DNA of 64,000 bases from Oscheius onirici (lineage: Eukaryota; Nematoda; Chromadorea; Rhabditida; Rhabditidae). A model generated the notes under the pieces. That model had not been told where the DNA came from, ran no database searches, and was given only the letters and a program-made list of their open reading frames with translations. Below are positions 33,501-46,410 of this stretch, in pieces. Each line of letters opens with the position of its first letter. Position 1 is the stretch's first letter. The stretch is from the NCBI GenBank assembly GCA_932521025.1, contig OW051469.1, forward strand, positions 3,918,398 through 3,982,397. Reading direction: 5' to 3'. The translations under genes and the position numbers were made by a program.

Positions 33501-36500
33501 TCCGTCAGCCTGAAAATTCACGTTTTGTCATATCTTTCTGTCTTTTTTCTCTATGCCCTTGTAATAACAACATAGAAGCATACCTCCGGGCTCTGCTGAT
33601 CCAATGGCGACACGTGATCCTGATTTTCTTCAGAAGCAGGGAGCACTCCTAGATGACGAAGCTGAGCTAGCTCTGCCACTGGGAACGGGGCTAGAGTTTC
33701 CTCGATCTGAGATGGCTGTGCGAGTAGACTTTCTTCCTGTTCAACGGCCTCCACTCTGTTCGACTCCTTCTTCTCCTCATCGTGACGAGTTCGCTTGGCC
33801 TGAATGTTCACTTTGAAAAAGTCAAAAATAGATAGTATCTCGGGAGGTCGCTCCGCTCTTCTCCTTCCAGCTGATTCTTCCGTGTCTCTTCTCGAGTTCC
33901 TCACAGGCCAATCACTTTGGCGTCGGTCAGCCTAAAACCTTATTTGTATAACTGTGGTCTACTAATATACCTGAGTGATCGTTCTTCGGGAAGATGAAGA
34001 AGAGGAAGGCAAGCTTGGAAGAACACGTGGAGAACGACTACAATTTTGATATGACGGAGGAGACGGAAGGCGATAGCGACGACATGGACTTGGATCAACG
34101 TTTCGAGAACGGGAGCACCTGGTCTCTTCGGCAGCGGCACTTTCCTGGACAGCCGGAGCTGGTTCCTCCAGCCTCTCATTCTTCTTCACTACCGACTCAG
34201 CAGTCTTCACGTTCCTCGCTTCCTCCCTTGTTTCTTCTTGATGCGATCTTTTGGCCTGGAAAATGAGTTCTCGATAAGTCAAAAAAGCTAGCACCTTCGG
34301 AGAATCGTTTTCTTGTCTTCCTTCGGCCAAGCTTCCCTTCCTTCGCGAGCTACCCTCACTTCGCTCAGGCTAAAATTTTGGTTTGTATAACTGTAAAGCA
34401 CCTACCTTGTCCTTGGGCCATCTAGAAGTAGGAGCTATGAAAACCGTGGAGGGCTCCGGATGTTCTTGGCGCTGATCACGTCTCACTTGATCTCGGTCTC
34501 GCTTTTGGCGGTCGTGGTCATCCGAACCTGCAGTCCTTTGCTGATGACGGACTTGAGCAGAGTGGTGAAGAGGCGAACGACTACGAGACTTCTTGGCTGA
34601 AGAAGTGCTTCGAGTTTGATGAGACGGCGATTGACTGCGGCGTGGGCGAGAACGGCTTCGTCTACGTGACCGAGATCTTTCGCGCCTTTCTCGGTTCTAA
34701 AAACGGTTTGTTAGTCAAAAAAACCGGAGAAAGACATATCCTTGACGCAGAGCTACTTCCATTCTTGTCTCCGTCGGTTCTTCTCTTCTTTTCAGCGTGT
34801 CTTCCACGATCATTCTCTTCTGTGTCCTCCTCCCTTCTTCTTTTCTCTCCTCGTTCTTTTGCCACATCGCTGAGCATTTCGTGAGCTCCGTCGTTTGCCT
34901 TCTTCCTCAGCATACGTCCCAGTTTTTTGATGTTCGGATTTGGCTCCAGCTCTTTCACCACAGAAGCTGCCACCATTCTGGCCGGCTCGAGGGTGTACTT
35001 CTCGAGCTCTCGAAGAAGCTGGGGCTTCTTTCCGACCTTCAAAAATTGTGGTAACTGGACATAAAAACGGATAGCTTACTTTTTTCATCGCCTTCGAGTT
35101 CTTCTTCTGGCTCTCGGATTCTTCCTTCTTTTCCGCCTTGATGAGAACCGGAGGCTAAAATTTAACTCTGTCCTGTAATTACGTTTGAATCTTACCATTC
35201 TAGTCACGTTGCCTCCTTTGTGGCTCGTCTCCGTTTCAATCTGAGGGAGAGCATGGTCTTCAGGGCTTTCTGGTCTCGTCGTTTCTCCAGACTGCTGTTT
35301 GACCAGCTTCACTCGCTCTTCAGCCTAAAAATAGAAAAATTAGCTAACAAACATCTTTAACAGAGACAAAAACAAGACAAAACTCACAATAATGGTCGAC
35401 GGCAGAGATTCCGATGCGACTTCAACAGGCCCAGTGGCTGGAGCTTCGTTGTCCTCATTGAGGATTTGATGGTTGACGGACAGCTTGGTTGCCTGCAACA
35501 GAGTGGTTAATGGCTCATTTGATCACTTTCAACACTTTGCAATTACAATATCAGAGACACTTTTGTCTCTTCCGACCAGCTGTCTACACTTCTTTTGGCT
35601 GTCTGTCAAAAGTACGCGATAAAAACTTACAGAGGGAGGATCAGACTTTCCGGGGTGGGTCTCAACCACCTCCGATTTACCAGCAGCTTCCTCGGTAGAG
35701 GGTTCATCGGCGATTTTCACAGCCTGAAATACATTACCGTTTTCCTTAACTTTCGCTCTATATCCCCAGAAAATAGAACTCACCGTTTTCGTAGAAGGCT
35801 TTTTGGTTGCCTTCTTTGGAGCCTGGACGAGCTTCTTTCCAGACTGGCTCGAAGCTCCAGATCCTGAAGAGCTGGAACCAGCTGCCGTCTCTCCACCAGT
35901 GACCTTCTTAATCTTCTGGGGTTCGGCCTGTGAACAACTTCGTTCAGCAGTGGAAGAAGAAGAAGAGACGGCTTCCTTCCCTTTCAAGAAGGCCTAAAAC
36001 AAACAATGAATTCGAGTGTCCTGCTACTGTACCGCTCGTCTGGAAGCACGAGCTTCTCTCTTCTTCTCCCTCTCGGCTTCGATGACTTCGCAGTCCTTCT
36101 TGAACTTCTTCAGCCTGTCGTCAGCCTCTTTTTGAAGTCTCTTCATCAGAGTTCTCTCCGAGCCAAACAGTTTTCGGGACTAAAATCAGGTATTAACACA
36201 AAAAATGGTACAACACACCTTAGCTTTTAAAAAGTCCCCGCAGAAGCCCTGGACGGTGCTTCTGGTCTTCTCCTTCCTGAAGCTGAGATCTTCCCCGAGA
36301 TTCAGCATGAGCTCTTCGACAAGCTCAATAACGTCTCTGGCTGCTTTGTGGAAAGCCGGGCAGGTGTTCTTGCTCTCCAGTTTCTTGAGAGCGACGGCGA
36401 TGGCCTGAAAATGGTATTTTCTTGTCTTCTTTTCGTCAGTTTCTCATCAAAACAAATGGTTTCAAAACTCAAGTTGGCCAAAACGTTTACGACGTTTGCC

Positions 36501-37673
36501 CATAATTTTTATCTAAAGATATTTCGCAAAAAATGTCCTGAGAACTCGGGTCTACAGGCTCTGTGCAGCAGTTTTTTCTTTGGTTCAAATGGATAAACAA
36601 TAAAGGAAAGTCTTGCTAGCTATGAGAAAAACTGAAATATATTTACCTTGACCAGTTTTTTGACCTTGTCGCTGGTCTCTACCTCTGTTTCCGCCTTCCA
36701 GACGGCCATCATAGGCTCTCGCCTTTTGTCTGTCGGCGTTTCCAGGTTCCCAGCCTGGATGGCCATCTAAACATAAGTTTTTATTGAAACTTCCAAATGC
36801 CTACCTCCTCCTGGGAGTCGAAGAGAGCCTGGCGGAGATTGTCCAGCTCTTTGACGATGGTGCCGATGACACCATAGGTGAGCTGTGTCGTCGGCAACTT
36901 GTCCAGGACCTATAATATGATTTAAACAAGCGTGTAGAAAAAGGGTTTACCGCCTTTCTGGAGTTGATGGTCTTCACCAAACCGGCTATGGTGAACATCT
37001 GAAAACGTTTGCTGTTTATTGTACCCGAAGACGGTCAAAAACGTTTATCTAATTTGTTTCGCTCAAATTGAGAGCCTAGTTAAGCCAAAATGCAAATCTT
37101 TACTACTAAATTCACCGATTGTTAGCTCGAACGGGATGCACAAGAATTGTGACATGTTTTTGGCAAAATTCTGACACGTAACTTCTTTGGCTGACCCATC
37201 TAACCCTTCCCAATGCTCAAAGTATACTTACCTCCTCGTTCGTCTCGTCCGGTTCTTGGTGTGACGTGGACGGAAGGGCCCTGTTGTCCTTCTTCGTGGC
37301 CTTCGTCCTTGGAGCAGATGACGACTCCTTTCTTTTGGACGTCTCGTTCTAAAAAAGAAGGGAAGATATTAAACACGGGGCATTTTTTTTACCTTCTTGT
37401 TCTTCTTCTCGGTTTCCGTCTTCTTCGCTGTCTCCTGCTTCTTTCCGGAGGCCTCTTTGGGAGGCGGAGACGATAGCAGATGCTCCGCCGTCGTCACCTT
37501 CGGTAACTACAAACTATAAACTCATTATATGCGACTCTACCTTTTCCTTCTTCGCCGTCTGCACCGGCCCCTTCGACGTTGATGAAAGACAGTCCGAGAT
37601 CATTCTGATCTTCTTTTTCTCTTCGACCTTAAACTACAAATTTTTAGAGTCATTGCCTTTGTTTCACCTTCAT
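30586..37673 (-). CDS. Very long, charged, SR/RG- and Gln-rich nuclear-type protein, more than 20 exons
   Basis: Short introns (35-60 bases) and phase-0 exons chain down the minus strand from a six-base first exon ATG AAG (37673-37668). In order: Lys-rich N-terminus (KVEEKKKIRMISD); helical modules (MFTIAGLVKTINSRKA, LDKLPTTQLTYGVIGTIV, CPAFHKAARDVIELVEEL, KKPQLLRELEKYTLEPARMV); Ser/Lys-rich linkers; an Arg/Ser run (RRERRERSRSRRRSRSR); a long acidic coiled coil (LERAQCRLAELKEEEKK, VVEEKEFIEERKRVF); an RGRGRG box; and a Gln/Pro-rich C-terminus (RKQQLQQQQQHQMPEHH). The helical modules loosely recall TFIIS-N-type domains, but I cannot assign them. Composition suggests RNA-processing or transcription scaffolding. 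Exon choices in the last 2.5 kb are uncertain, and this could be more than one gene. Confidence 0.6.
31813..31870. repeat. 58-base direct repeat, copy 1 (duplicated exon start)
   Basis: Identical to 32402-32459. On the minus strand it begins with an acceptor (ATATATTTAG) and encodes PMTVQLPQPPNTPFG, or YDCSAASASKHTFWL in another frame. Confidence 0.9.
32402..32459. repeat. 58-base direct repeat, copy 2 (duplicated exon start)
   Basis: The same 58 bases, but followed here on the minus strand by an RGRGRGRG-coding segment instead of the SVYSQSDRMPPYDF-coding one. The copy therefore fuses one exon's start to another exon's body. Confidence 0.9.
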
Positions 37674-39866
37674 CGTTTTTTATCACGTTTTGCAGTTTAT
37701 GAGGCATGGGCATCTGGAAAGTCCGAGGATTTTAACAAAAAAAAATTTGGAAAAAAGGATCGAGATATTGAGTGACAACAAAATAGATCAGTTGGATTAA
37801 AATTTGTGTGTCTTTATACGCCAGACGCATACTCACAGTTTTCTTTGACTCCCCTAAAAACTACCAGCTGGTAAATGCACTTTTGGCACAAAAGATCAGC
37901 ATAAATTAAAGTCACAACGAATTGTCTCCTTTGTGATAAATGATTCTAAACGAGTACTATTAGTTAACTTAAAAGTAGTAAATTGGACGAGATAAATCTT
38001 CCCCCTATAATTGACAGGTCATAAATTACGCGGGGGAAGCAATATGGGAGGCTCTTTTTGTAGTCAGCGCTGTCAGAATGGGGAAATGTTGCACTGTAAT
38101 ACACGTCAAAGCTAAATGTCTCCTAGAAATTTTAGCCCGTTTTAACTATTTGTACTGTCTACTCTCGAAAGGAGACCGCACTCCCCCAAAAACAGTTGAT
38201 AGGAAACTCCCGGATATTGTGACCCTTCAACGGAATTGTCGATTGAGTTAACAAATGATAAATTGGGATAGGAGATTGTTCCTTGCCATCAGTGAGGACT
38301 CTTTCATAGAAAGTTTGACCTGAGGAAAGTGAGAGTGAAAAGGAGTGTTGTCCTATCTATTTGAACACAGATAATTAGATTTCAAAAGAGTTGACCAAAT
38401 TGCCTGATCCAGGCCGTAGGACCACCCAAAATGCTGTCGTTTTGAGTAAATATAGGATCGAAAGAACAGTTCAAAGAGGGGAAAACTGGGTTCAAAAAGT
38501 CAAAGCAACGTGGCATTCGTCAAGATGCGGAAACTACGAATTGTAATAATGAGTAACCTCCCACATTGTGAGTGAACAGAAATAACTTTTTTCAAATTTT
38601 AAAATCTTCAATTTTTCTTGGAAAAAGGTCATAGGAAAACGTAAAAGTAGTCTCGAAAACAAATAGAAAAGAGGAGGTAAAGTTTGTAGCTAGTGACCCA
38701 AAAAGTCAAGAGAATCACGCGATAGCAAACGGAAAAAGTTGGCTTGTTTCACCAGAACAAGGTAAAGTTAACTAGTGCGAATGTTCAGGTGAAAACTGGA
38801 GAAAAAAACCGTGGGAAAGTCTATTTTCTTTTCTTCGATGCACTGGGTGCGCATGCCCCGATGGCTACGTCATTCCTACGAAAACACTGGTCGTCTAAAA
38901 ACTGCAGCTGATTCGCGAAATGCACCAAACACTTAAAAATAGTCTATAATGATGTTCAAAGGAAGAAGTCACACGATTTTCTTTCGTTAATTAACGAAAG
39001 GAGTGAAATAGGCCATTATTGGTAATTACAGGCTGTCAGGTCTAGAAGAGCAAGGCCGATCAATTTTTCAATGAGCTTTACAATTTTGGCATCAGAACTA
39101 CATTGTGTTGACTTTCGTTCAGTCTTTTCTAATCTACAAAAAACCAAATATCTCAAAAAGAAGAGTTGCAACTGGACCTCCCGGTCAATCAGACTATTTT
39201 TTCCCTCCCTTGAAGTTTCTGTTTGTGTCCCAGAGGACTCTTTCTGAACTATATGACTCGCTCAATATCAGTCCTCCAACAAAAAGACCTACGAACGGCC
39301 GGTCTAGCTACACCTCTCCCCTTTCGCCACATATAGTATTATTGATAAACTCTATCATGTGGAGACACTGTTCAAATGTTCTCTCAACATGGCGATTGAG
39401 GAACGTATTATGAAGTCCCCTGTTTTTCCCTCCTGACTTTTCGTCCAGAGTTTTTGCCATCAGTTGCGCCTGACCAGCTGCAAATCGTGTGGACTGTCCC
39501 GGCCAACGATATTATTGTGATCATCATGTTTTCAAATTGTGGCTTATAAAGTTTTCTTTGAAAGAATTTCAAATTTTGGCCCGCTTCCAACTAAAAAGAC
39601 TGTCACAAATCACGCTGTTTTGATCTTGTGCCGAGGCCGTGAGACCCGGACCGCCCTCGCTCCAAAATATCATCTGTGCGGCGCACATGATTCTAGTTTC
39701 ACAACTCTTTAATTTTTCATCCTATTTCACATTTTTACGCAAAAAATAATTAAACGTTTCATTTAAATCGTTGTTTCCAAACTTTCAGAAGCAAGAAATT
39801 TTCGATCGAAACAAAGGTCTACAAGGTTGCAGAAAGATGCAGGAAGCTACAAGGTTTCAGGAATCA
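37674..39866. other. Gene-poor region upstream of the long minus-strand gene
   Basis: No coding segment is supported. It includes the presumed promoter of the long gene and an out-of-frame short ORF starting ATGCCCATGCC at 37713 directly behind TTTCCAG, which may be its 5' leader. A 20-base palindrome is listed separately. Confidence 0.4.
38981..39000. repeat. Perfect 20-base palindrome
   Basis: CTTTCGTTAATTAACGAAAG equals its own reverse complement. It could be a dimeric factor site or chance in AT-rich DNA. Confidence 0.5.
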
Positions 39867-40290
39867 GAAGGTTTGGTAATACTATAGCAGGCACCCCCCT
39901 TCATTCAAATGTTTTGGCGCGCAATGTGTGAAATCAGAATTTTCACCATTTTTCCGTTATTTTTCACGTTCTAGATGTGTTTATCGAACTCGGCGCCAAT
40001 TATAACCCCTAGGATGCCGAAATACTTGAAAAATTAGGCGAAATACTTCAGAATAAGCAACATCGCTAACATATTGCCCCCCCCCCGAGAGTTTCTCTAG
40101 ATTTTTCACTATTTTATTCGATTGGACACTCACCCAATGGGTAGTTTTTGATGCTGCGTTCGATAAAAGCAGCTAGAACGTGAAATAATACTGGAAAAAT
40201 GGTTAAAAATGCGAATTTAGTCAATTTATGGCTTGCGCGCCAAAATATTTGAATGGAAGGGGGTGCCTGCTATAGTATTACCGAAGGTTT
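39867..40290. mobile_element. Short non-autonomous DNA transposon (MITE) with long inverted repeats and 8-base target duplication
   Basis: The element 39875-40282 (408 bases) starts GGTAATACTATAGCAGGCAC and ends with the reverse complement. The arms match for about 120 bases with small gaps (…GGCGCGCAA…, …TTTCACGTTCTAG…, …TTTATCGAAC…). The direct repeat GAAGGTTT flanks it exactly at 39867-39874 and 40283-40290. An 8-base duplication points to the hAT, P or Merlin type, and the terminal GG slightly favours Merlin. There is no coding capacity. Confidence 0.88.
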
Positions 40291-42857
40291 TTAAAAGTTT
40301 CTTCAGAAAAATCACAGTTATCTCTAGGTTCACAACCTCCCCCTTTCGTAGTAGTGTCAAATTCCAGAAATTGTAGCACTGCTAAAAAAATTTGAAAAAA
40401 AGTCTAACTTCTCACAAGAAACATGACTAGAAATGTTAGTAAAGGAAATGTTAGTAATCACACATTTTTGCTGCTTCATAGACGAAAAAAGGTCGACGGG
40501 TCGGGGCCTTGCCAATTGCGAACGGCCACACATTTATACACATGTACGTGGAGGAAATTGGCTCGAAGCAGAGGGTAATGACTCCAGGCCTTTTTTTTGA
40601 GAAGGAGAGGGAGTTAAAGCAAAAGTCTCGGCTTGTTTCGAAATGAACGTCTTTTTTAAAAGGTCAAGTCAAAAACAGACATCCAGCTGCACTGAGGGCC
40701 CGGCGGGGGAAAGATGATATCACTGTTTATAAAAGGTTAGCGTAATGCTTTTTGAGGGATTTCTTCTGGGTTTCAAATTAAAGAAGACTTTAAAAGAGGG
40801 TCTTAAAACACGTGACCAACATTTCACAACTTTTTGGAGCAGAGATATGACTTTTGACCAGGTCATGGTGTGTAAAGCTGTAGTTTTTGAGATGGTCAAC
40901 GAAATGTGAAAAATCACTAGGATGAGCGAGATTGTTTTTGTTCCAAAAAGTTCCATAAAGAAAGTATCTGGATCGGACATGGGCAAAGAAGGACAAAGGC
41001 CAAATGATTTATCGAAATTTTTACTACTGTTATTTAGGTCCGAAGTGAGGGTGTGCCAGGCAACAAAGTGAAAATGATCTATTTTTTGAATTCTTTTTTC
41101 CATGCCTTTTACCCATATCATTGGAGACGGCAACCTGGTCTTAGACATAAGTTTTACTCAGAAACAAACCGAAAAGATCGATCCTCTAGTACCAGACCAT
41201 GTGCCTTGCCGGATCACCTGGTAGGGTAGTATTCATGCGAGTCATGGAGCTGAAAGAACGATCATCGACTGCACTTTACCCCTACCAGAAAGGAGGAGCG
41301 ACTCTATGCCTACTGTCCGGGACAAATGCGACTTCAGACAGCATCTGGACAAAAGTTCGGGTGCACTGAGGGCGCCCTTTGTGACTGACAAGGAGACCGC
41401 CAGATCTGATGTTAACTAAACACAGTACGGAAAAAATGTGTCTTGAACCAGCTAAATTGATTCCAAAGAGTACTGGCTTTTAACAGCTCAAAAATCTGTT
41501 ACAGAGGAATCTGTTACTGTTGAGATCAGAGGTTGTCTAAGAGAAAAGACAATTCAGTTACTGAAGCTACGGTTTCCCGAAATGCTTACAATAGGAGGGT
41601 GAATGAGAATGAGCCATCCGGAACATGCTAATGTAATATGGTCGCATGATAAAGACAGTGAGAGTGGAGGAAGTGACTGACTAACACACTGTTCGTGGGA
41701 TGGACTCGAACAAAGAAGGAAGGAGCAGAGTTGAGAAAACAGGAGTGTTACTAGAGAAAAAGTGGGAAAGCTTTTGTCAGAGACCATAGAGGAAGAGGAT
41801 GAAAACCAATAAGTTATTTGGGCTTTTTTTGGGGGGAGGTTTTTAAACACAGGCGGTCTGGAGACTTTAGGCCGAAAGTTTTTCCTAATTGCAAAGTGTA
41901 AAAGGTAATCAAAGGTAAAAGGGGGTTCAACCACAGAAGTTTTTAAACAGAGTTCAGAGATGTAAAAATAGTTAGCCATGTATAATAAATGTCCGCAGGA
42001 CAAAAATCAATGAAACCTTTGGGTCTCCGCCCCCTAGCTCGTCTGATCAGTCGACACACTCTCTCCCCCCGCATTGGAACTGAGCCATGCGAACAGTCCT
42101 TCCCCCTCCTGTTCGGGGGTCTTCGACTGGAAGACACTAGAACGTGGGAATTATTACTGGGAAGAAAGGCAGCCGCCGGTTCAGAGCAGGGAACATGAAG
42201 CAATCAGAGGGGCAAATGAGGCGGGCAATTGGGATAGACTAAACTGACGATTGGCGGCTTCTCCTTTTGTCGCTGGCCCCATGCCAACTTTTCAACTCGT
42301 CCTTTGAATTCGCTCTTTTTGAACTCGGCCTCCTTTTCAAGTTTGTCAGTCAGGCTAGTACCGTAACACCATCCGTCCTTTAAACTCGCTGACGTTTGGC
42401 CGGGCCATATGGTAGTCAAGAAGCGGAAGCTCAGTGCAAGTAATGATTTACAGTCTCGGAGTAAACACTCCGTTGGGGGTCCTGCAAGAAGATAACAATC
42501 TGCCGCCACTGAACCGATTTGTCTCAAATTTTGGCGGGAGATAATGATTGAGATCGGTCTTTTTGAAACTTTACGAGAAAAGAAGTTTATCCGCGATTTT
42601 TCCGGAGGGTCACGTGATGCAACCGGACGCGGCTCGCCCGCACCTGAGAAAAGTCCGTTCCCCCGAATGTTTCCATAAAAATCAAAATTCTTGTGTCTTA
42701 AAAATTCTAAAATTCATGTGAATTCTTGTCAGAATTATACTTTACAATTCTTTTCAAATAAAAGTGCGCTTTCAGCCAAAAATGGAACTTGTCAAAACTT
42801 GTAAATTTTCAACGTGCTTTTGCTCCCAGAACGTTAGTCAGTCTTCGTCTATCCGCC
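40291..42857. other. 2.5-kb region without supported genes
   Basis: A 142-codon minus frame at 40720-41148 is open but has no recognisable motif or neighbouring splice-compatible exon. Frames near 41990-42530 overlap on both strands in GC-rich sequence. Nothing else was seen. Confidence 0.4.
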
Positions 42858-43418
42858 ATGCCTCGTCGTAGCAACAAGATCAAAATAGAGCCGCCGCAGA
42901 AGAAGAAAAAGGAGACGGAAGGTGCCCAAGTCACATCTGGTCTGGTCCCGGATGCTTCTACTTTCTACACACTCTCGTGTATGTTCCCTGAAGAGATGAG
43001 TTCCTCTTCTCCTGTTACGGAGACTGAGGTTGGTTACATTGTCTCTTAGTCCCTCCATTTTATCTTTCAGACCGAAGCTGCCAATAGAGTGACTTCGCCA
43101 GCCCCGAAAGAGCACGAGCCTCTCATGAACTGGCTCACTTACGGCGCCATGGATGAGCCAGTCCCTCTGCCCCCGCCCAGCACTGGCGGTCCGGCTGTCT
43201 GTCCCAGCATGGATGATATCCACGTGAGTGTTTGTTTACATACTTTCTGAAATCTTTTTCAGGAGCTACTGGATTTGGACACGCATCAGACGGTCACCTA
43301 CACGAAAACTCTTCGACCTGTTCTCAGCTACCCGATGTACCAGGCCCAGTACAACTACTACCACAACTACTACCAGCAGATGTTCTCTTCGCGCGGCTAC
43401 GGTCCTCGTTACATCTGA
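42858..43418 (+). CDS. Unrecognised 159-aa protein, basic N-terminus and Tyr-rich C-terminus
   Basis: Exons 42858-43028, 43071-43223 and 43263-43418 are all phase 0 with consensus borders and sum to 160 codons. The N-terminus MPRRSNKIKIEPPQKKKKET resembles a nuclear localisation signal. The middle is Pro/Ser/Glu-rich (EHEPLMNWLTYGAMDEPVP), with EELLDLDTHQTVTY-like acidic sequence, and the C-terminus is aromatic (YQAQYNYYHNYYQQMFSS, then RGYGPRYI). No folded domain is recognised. The composition would suit a disordered nuclear regulator, which is inference only. Confidence 0.75.
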
Positions 43419-44332
43419 CCGATTATTCTCCCGAAGTGAATTCTTTCAGTTAACACTTTCTTCTTTGTTTTCCGAGGGGACTCCAAGGGGAGGGGTCGGA
43501 ACTCTCCGAGAGGACTAGATCAAAGAACTGTTCGCGTGCTTTCGGACGAGTTTGCGTGTAAAACCCAGCTGCTCCCTCCGAATCAGTTTACTCTCCCCCC
43601 TCTCTCCCTGCCTCTCTGTAAACTATCTGCATATTCTTTTACCTCCAGAAGGGTTACGGAACTTGACACTGACCATCTCTGTGGGTCAACAGGTGTCTCC
43701 GAAAACACCCCAGTTTTCCGTCCACTTCCCATAATTGCCAAGTCGTTCAATTGCCAGTTTCCCCCATATAACATGCACTTTTGGCGAGTCGTTCGGCGTG
43801 TGACTTTAAACGGCTGGCCGTCAATAGGTGCTACCGTAGTCGCCCGATGCCGCATTCCTCCCATTGGGCGGTCTATTGACTCAGGGCGGGCGCCTTTCAG
43901 CCCAGCTGGCAGTAATTTCGGTCGACTTTTTGGCGAAAAGTTGGGGAAGTAAAGTTTAGTTTTCCCTCAGAATAATTGATGTTCAAAGTCTCCAAGTCTC
44001 ATGAGACGAGCTTTGTTGTCTCCAGTTTACCGACCCCTCCCCATCTTGGCCGACTCTTGTGACCTTTCGACGGTCTGGAACAGTGTCTGTTTCTCTGTCT
44101 GTTACGCACACTAGGGGGGTCCAGTCTTCAATGGGCTTTGCGCAATCGATGATAGACAGTCGTTACCTATAACACCAAGCGACAGAAAGCAATTCGTTAT
44201 ATTTACATGTAATTGACAACATAAATATCAGGTAAGTGAAAGAGTAGTACAATCTAACGAAACACATTGGGAGAGATGGGTACTGGGGCTGAAACGGTTT
44301 CATTATTTTTAGCCCATTTCTTTTGCTTACCT
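43419..44332. other. Intergenic, nothing recognised
   Basis: Open frames at 43536-43952 (+) and 43583-43864 (-) overlap and look compositional. It separates the convergent genes at 43.4 and 44.3 kb. Confidence 0.4.
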
Positions 44333-44919
44333 TTAAATGGTCTTGATTAAAACCTCTTCAAGAGCGGCACGATTGGTCTTAATTCCGGCGTAGAGTCCCT
44401 TGGGAGTGTACTTTTTGGCCCTAGTCTTGAGCAGGAGAACCTTGTGGAGGATTTCCTGAAAATTGTCTCTTGAACTGAAAGAGAGAAAGAGAGCTGTTAC
44501 CCTGAGGTCCTCCCTTGAGAGCGTCACTTTGATGACGTCAGCACTCGGAACACGGGCGGGCATTTTCTCAAGAAGACTCTTGGAGACTTCCTTGATATTT
44601 TCTTTCTCGGCAGTAAAAGACAGGCTAAAGTGTTTTTTCCATTTCTGAAAATCTCAAAACTCACATCAGCCATGGCCTCCCAATGGATCGTGACCAAGTT
44701 GACCAAGCTGGTAGCCATGACGTCGTCCTCCTCCGACGATAAGAGAAAATGGACATTTCCGACTCCCTTGTTCTCGTTCAAGATTGCCCTAATCGCCTAA
44801 AATGTAAAGTTTAATGGCGTTTTCGCGGTAATGTTTACGTTAACATGGGGCCGGCTGTCGGACACAAGCTTGTTCAAAATCGGGACCAAATCCTCCTTAG
44901 ATTTGTAAACGTCGGTCAT
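44333..44919 (-). CDS. Small clustered-family protein, copy C (159 aa)
   Basis: Four exons (44919-44839, 44796-44665, 44644-44501, 44455-44333), all phase 0, sum to 160 codons. It starts MTDVYKSKEDLVPILNKLV and contains MATSLVNLVTIHWEAMAD, a central ADVIKVTLSREDLR and a basic end (LLKTRAKKYTPKGL). It is predicted to be mostly helical, cytosolic or nuclear, with no signal peptide. Exon sizes 81/132/144/123 match the other members of this cluster (exon 2 is 132 bases here and in copy A; the 144-base exon recurs in copy D). No known domain is recognised. Confidence 0.72.
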
Positions 44920-45750
44920 TGTGGTATCTGGAAAGGTGAGATGAAAAATGACACTGAGAGGAGAGAGTTATAAAATAAAAAGCTTTGTGAAGACTTTTAC
45001 TCAGGAACGCCATTCACTCATTCTCATACCTGTTGAACAGTGCATTGCGCGCAGAGTCGATACACTGTGTTCAGAGAAGAGAGTTCAGACAATATTAGGG
45101 TCGGGCACTGACCAATATAGCTTTCTACAATTACTCAAAATCTCAGCTGAATGGTTAAGGGGGTCAAGCTTGAAGAATCCCCAGTAACTAAAGCACAAAG
45201 AAGAGCTATTTTTCATACTCTATTTAGTTAGATCAGGAAAGAGTGGTAACACAAACCGAGCTACCACTTGGAGGTCAAAAAGTCTCAGGTCGCGTATGTT
45301 TCCAAGAATGGGAAGTTGGTAAATTATCTATCCATCTTCCTGTAGAATACTCTCCAGTGGTTCTCTGACAGGCCGATCCTTTCGGAAATCGCCACCTCTC
45401 ATGATCCCTCGTCCTCCCAACACTGTTGCATCAGCTGACCAATCGATATCCGAGTCTTGTTCACAATTCGGAGGTTACTCCTCACCCGCCTTCCCACATT
45501 TTCTTTTCAAAACTTCCCTTACACTTTCTTCAGTCCCCTTTGTTCATGCTCCGCTACCGTACGACTAATTACGCTCGGGCGCGGCCAATTGACCTTGATA
45601 TTGCGACTGTCAGCAAGCTTGGAGCCATAAAACGTGAGAAGATGGCGTAAGATAGATCGAACAAAGATTCAATAAACTTTATGAATATTGAGAAAAGGCA
45701 AAAAAAAACCAACTAGGCAAGAAGAGGTGGCGCTGAGGCGAAACACGACT
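44920..45750. other. Intergenic, nothing recognised
   Basis: No exon fitting the clustered families was seen. It contains the promoter of copy C. Confidence 0.4.
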
Positions 45751-46410
45751 TCAGGGGAAGATTTCCTGAAACGTCTTTATTAGATTTTAGTCAAAAGTTC
45801 TCTAACCTCCACTATGGCCAGAAAGATCGGGGCAATGGCTTCCTCTATCTCCCTCTTTCCTCTGACCAGCAGCTTGACCATTGTGGTCATCCCGGTCCTT
45901 GACGGATCGTTGGCGCGGTAGCTGAGGCGCTTGTTGTCGGCAAGGGTGAACTAAAAGTTTCGTTTTCTCAGAAAAAGATGATCTTTACCTCGATAACACC
46001 CCTTTTGAGACCGATCACAAGATTGTTGTCGGTCTTGATGCCCGAGTTGGCCTTCAAAATACTTCTCATTTGGTCGTCACGAACGGTGACTTCGCCCAGA
46101 CTGGAAGGGTCCAAGAGCTGAAATCTGATTTATATCTCTCTCTCTGTTTTCCTCACCTCCATAAGAGCCGGCTTGTAGTTAGCCAGAATCTTGAGTAGGA
46201 GAGTGGCCACGGTGCACAGGTCCTCGAGGCTTCCTTCCATATGGTCCTCGACATACAATTTTCTCAGCAGAACATATGCTTGCTTAACAATAATGTTCAC
46301 CTCATCACAAAACCTAGACTCACATTGCGGAACTCGTCCCCGGCCTCGCCGACCTTTGCGACAGTCTCGCGGATCTTCTTTTCGTCGGCAATCAGCTTGT
46401 AGGTGGACAT
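45751..46410 (-). CDS. Small clustered-family protein, copy D (166 aa)
   Basis: Five exons (46410-46324, 46282-46157, 46117-45989, 45950-45807, 45765-45751) sum to 167 codons. It starts MSTYKLIADEKKIRETVAKV. The second exon (YVLLRKLYVEDHMEGSL...LLKILANYKPALME) parallels copy C exon 2, and the 144-base exon (ADNKRLSYRANDPSRTG... IAPIFLAIVE) parallels copy C exon 3. The last exon begins EI in both (EIFP-stop here, EILHKV in C), so D has lost most of the C-terminal exon. Exon 2 uses an AAG acceptor in place of the usual YAG. Confidence 0.7.

Noticed and set aside
40720-41148. 142-codon open frame on the minus strand
   Set aside because: No recognisable motif, poor start context and no splice partners. 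The length is compatible with chance in this AT-rich region.
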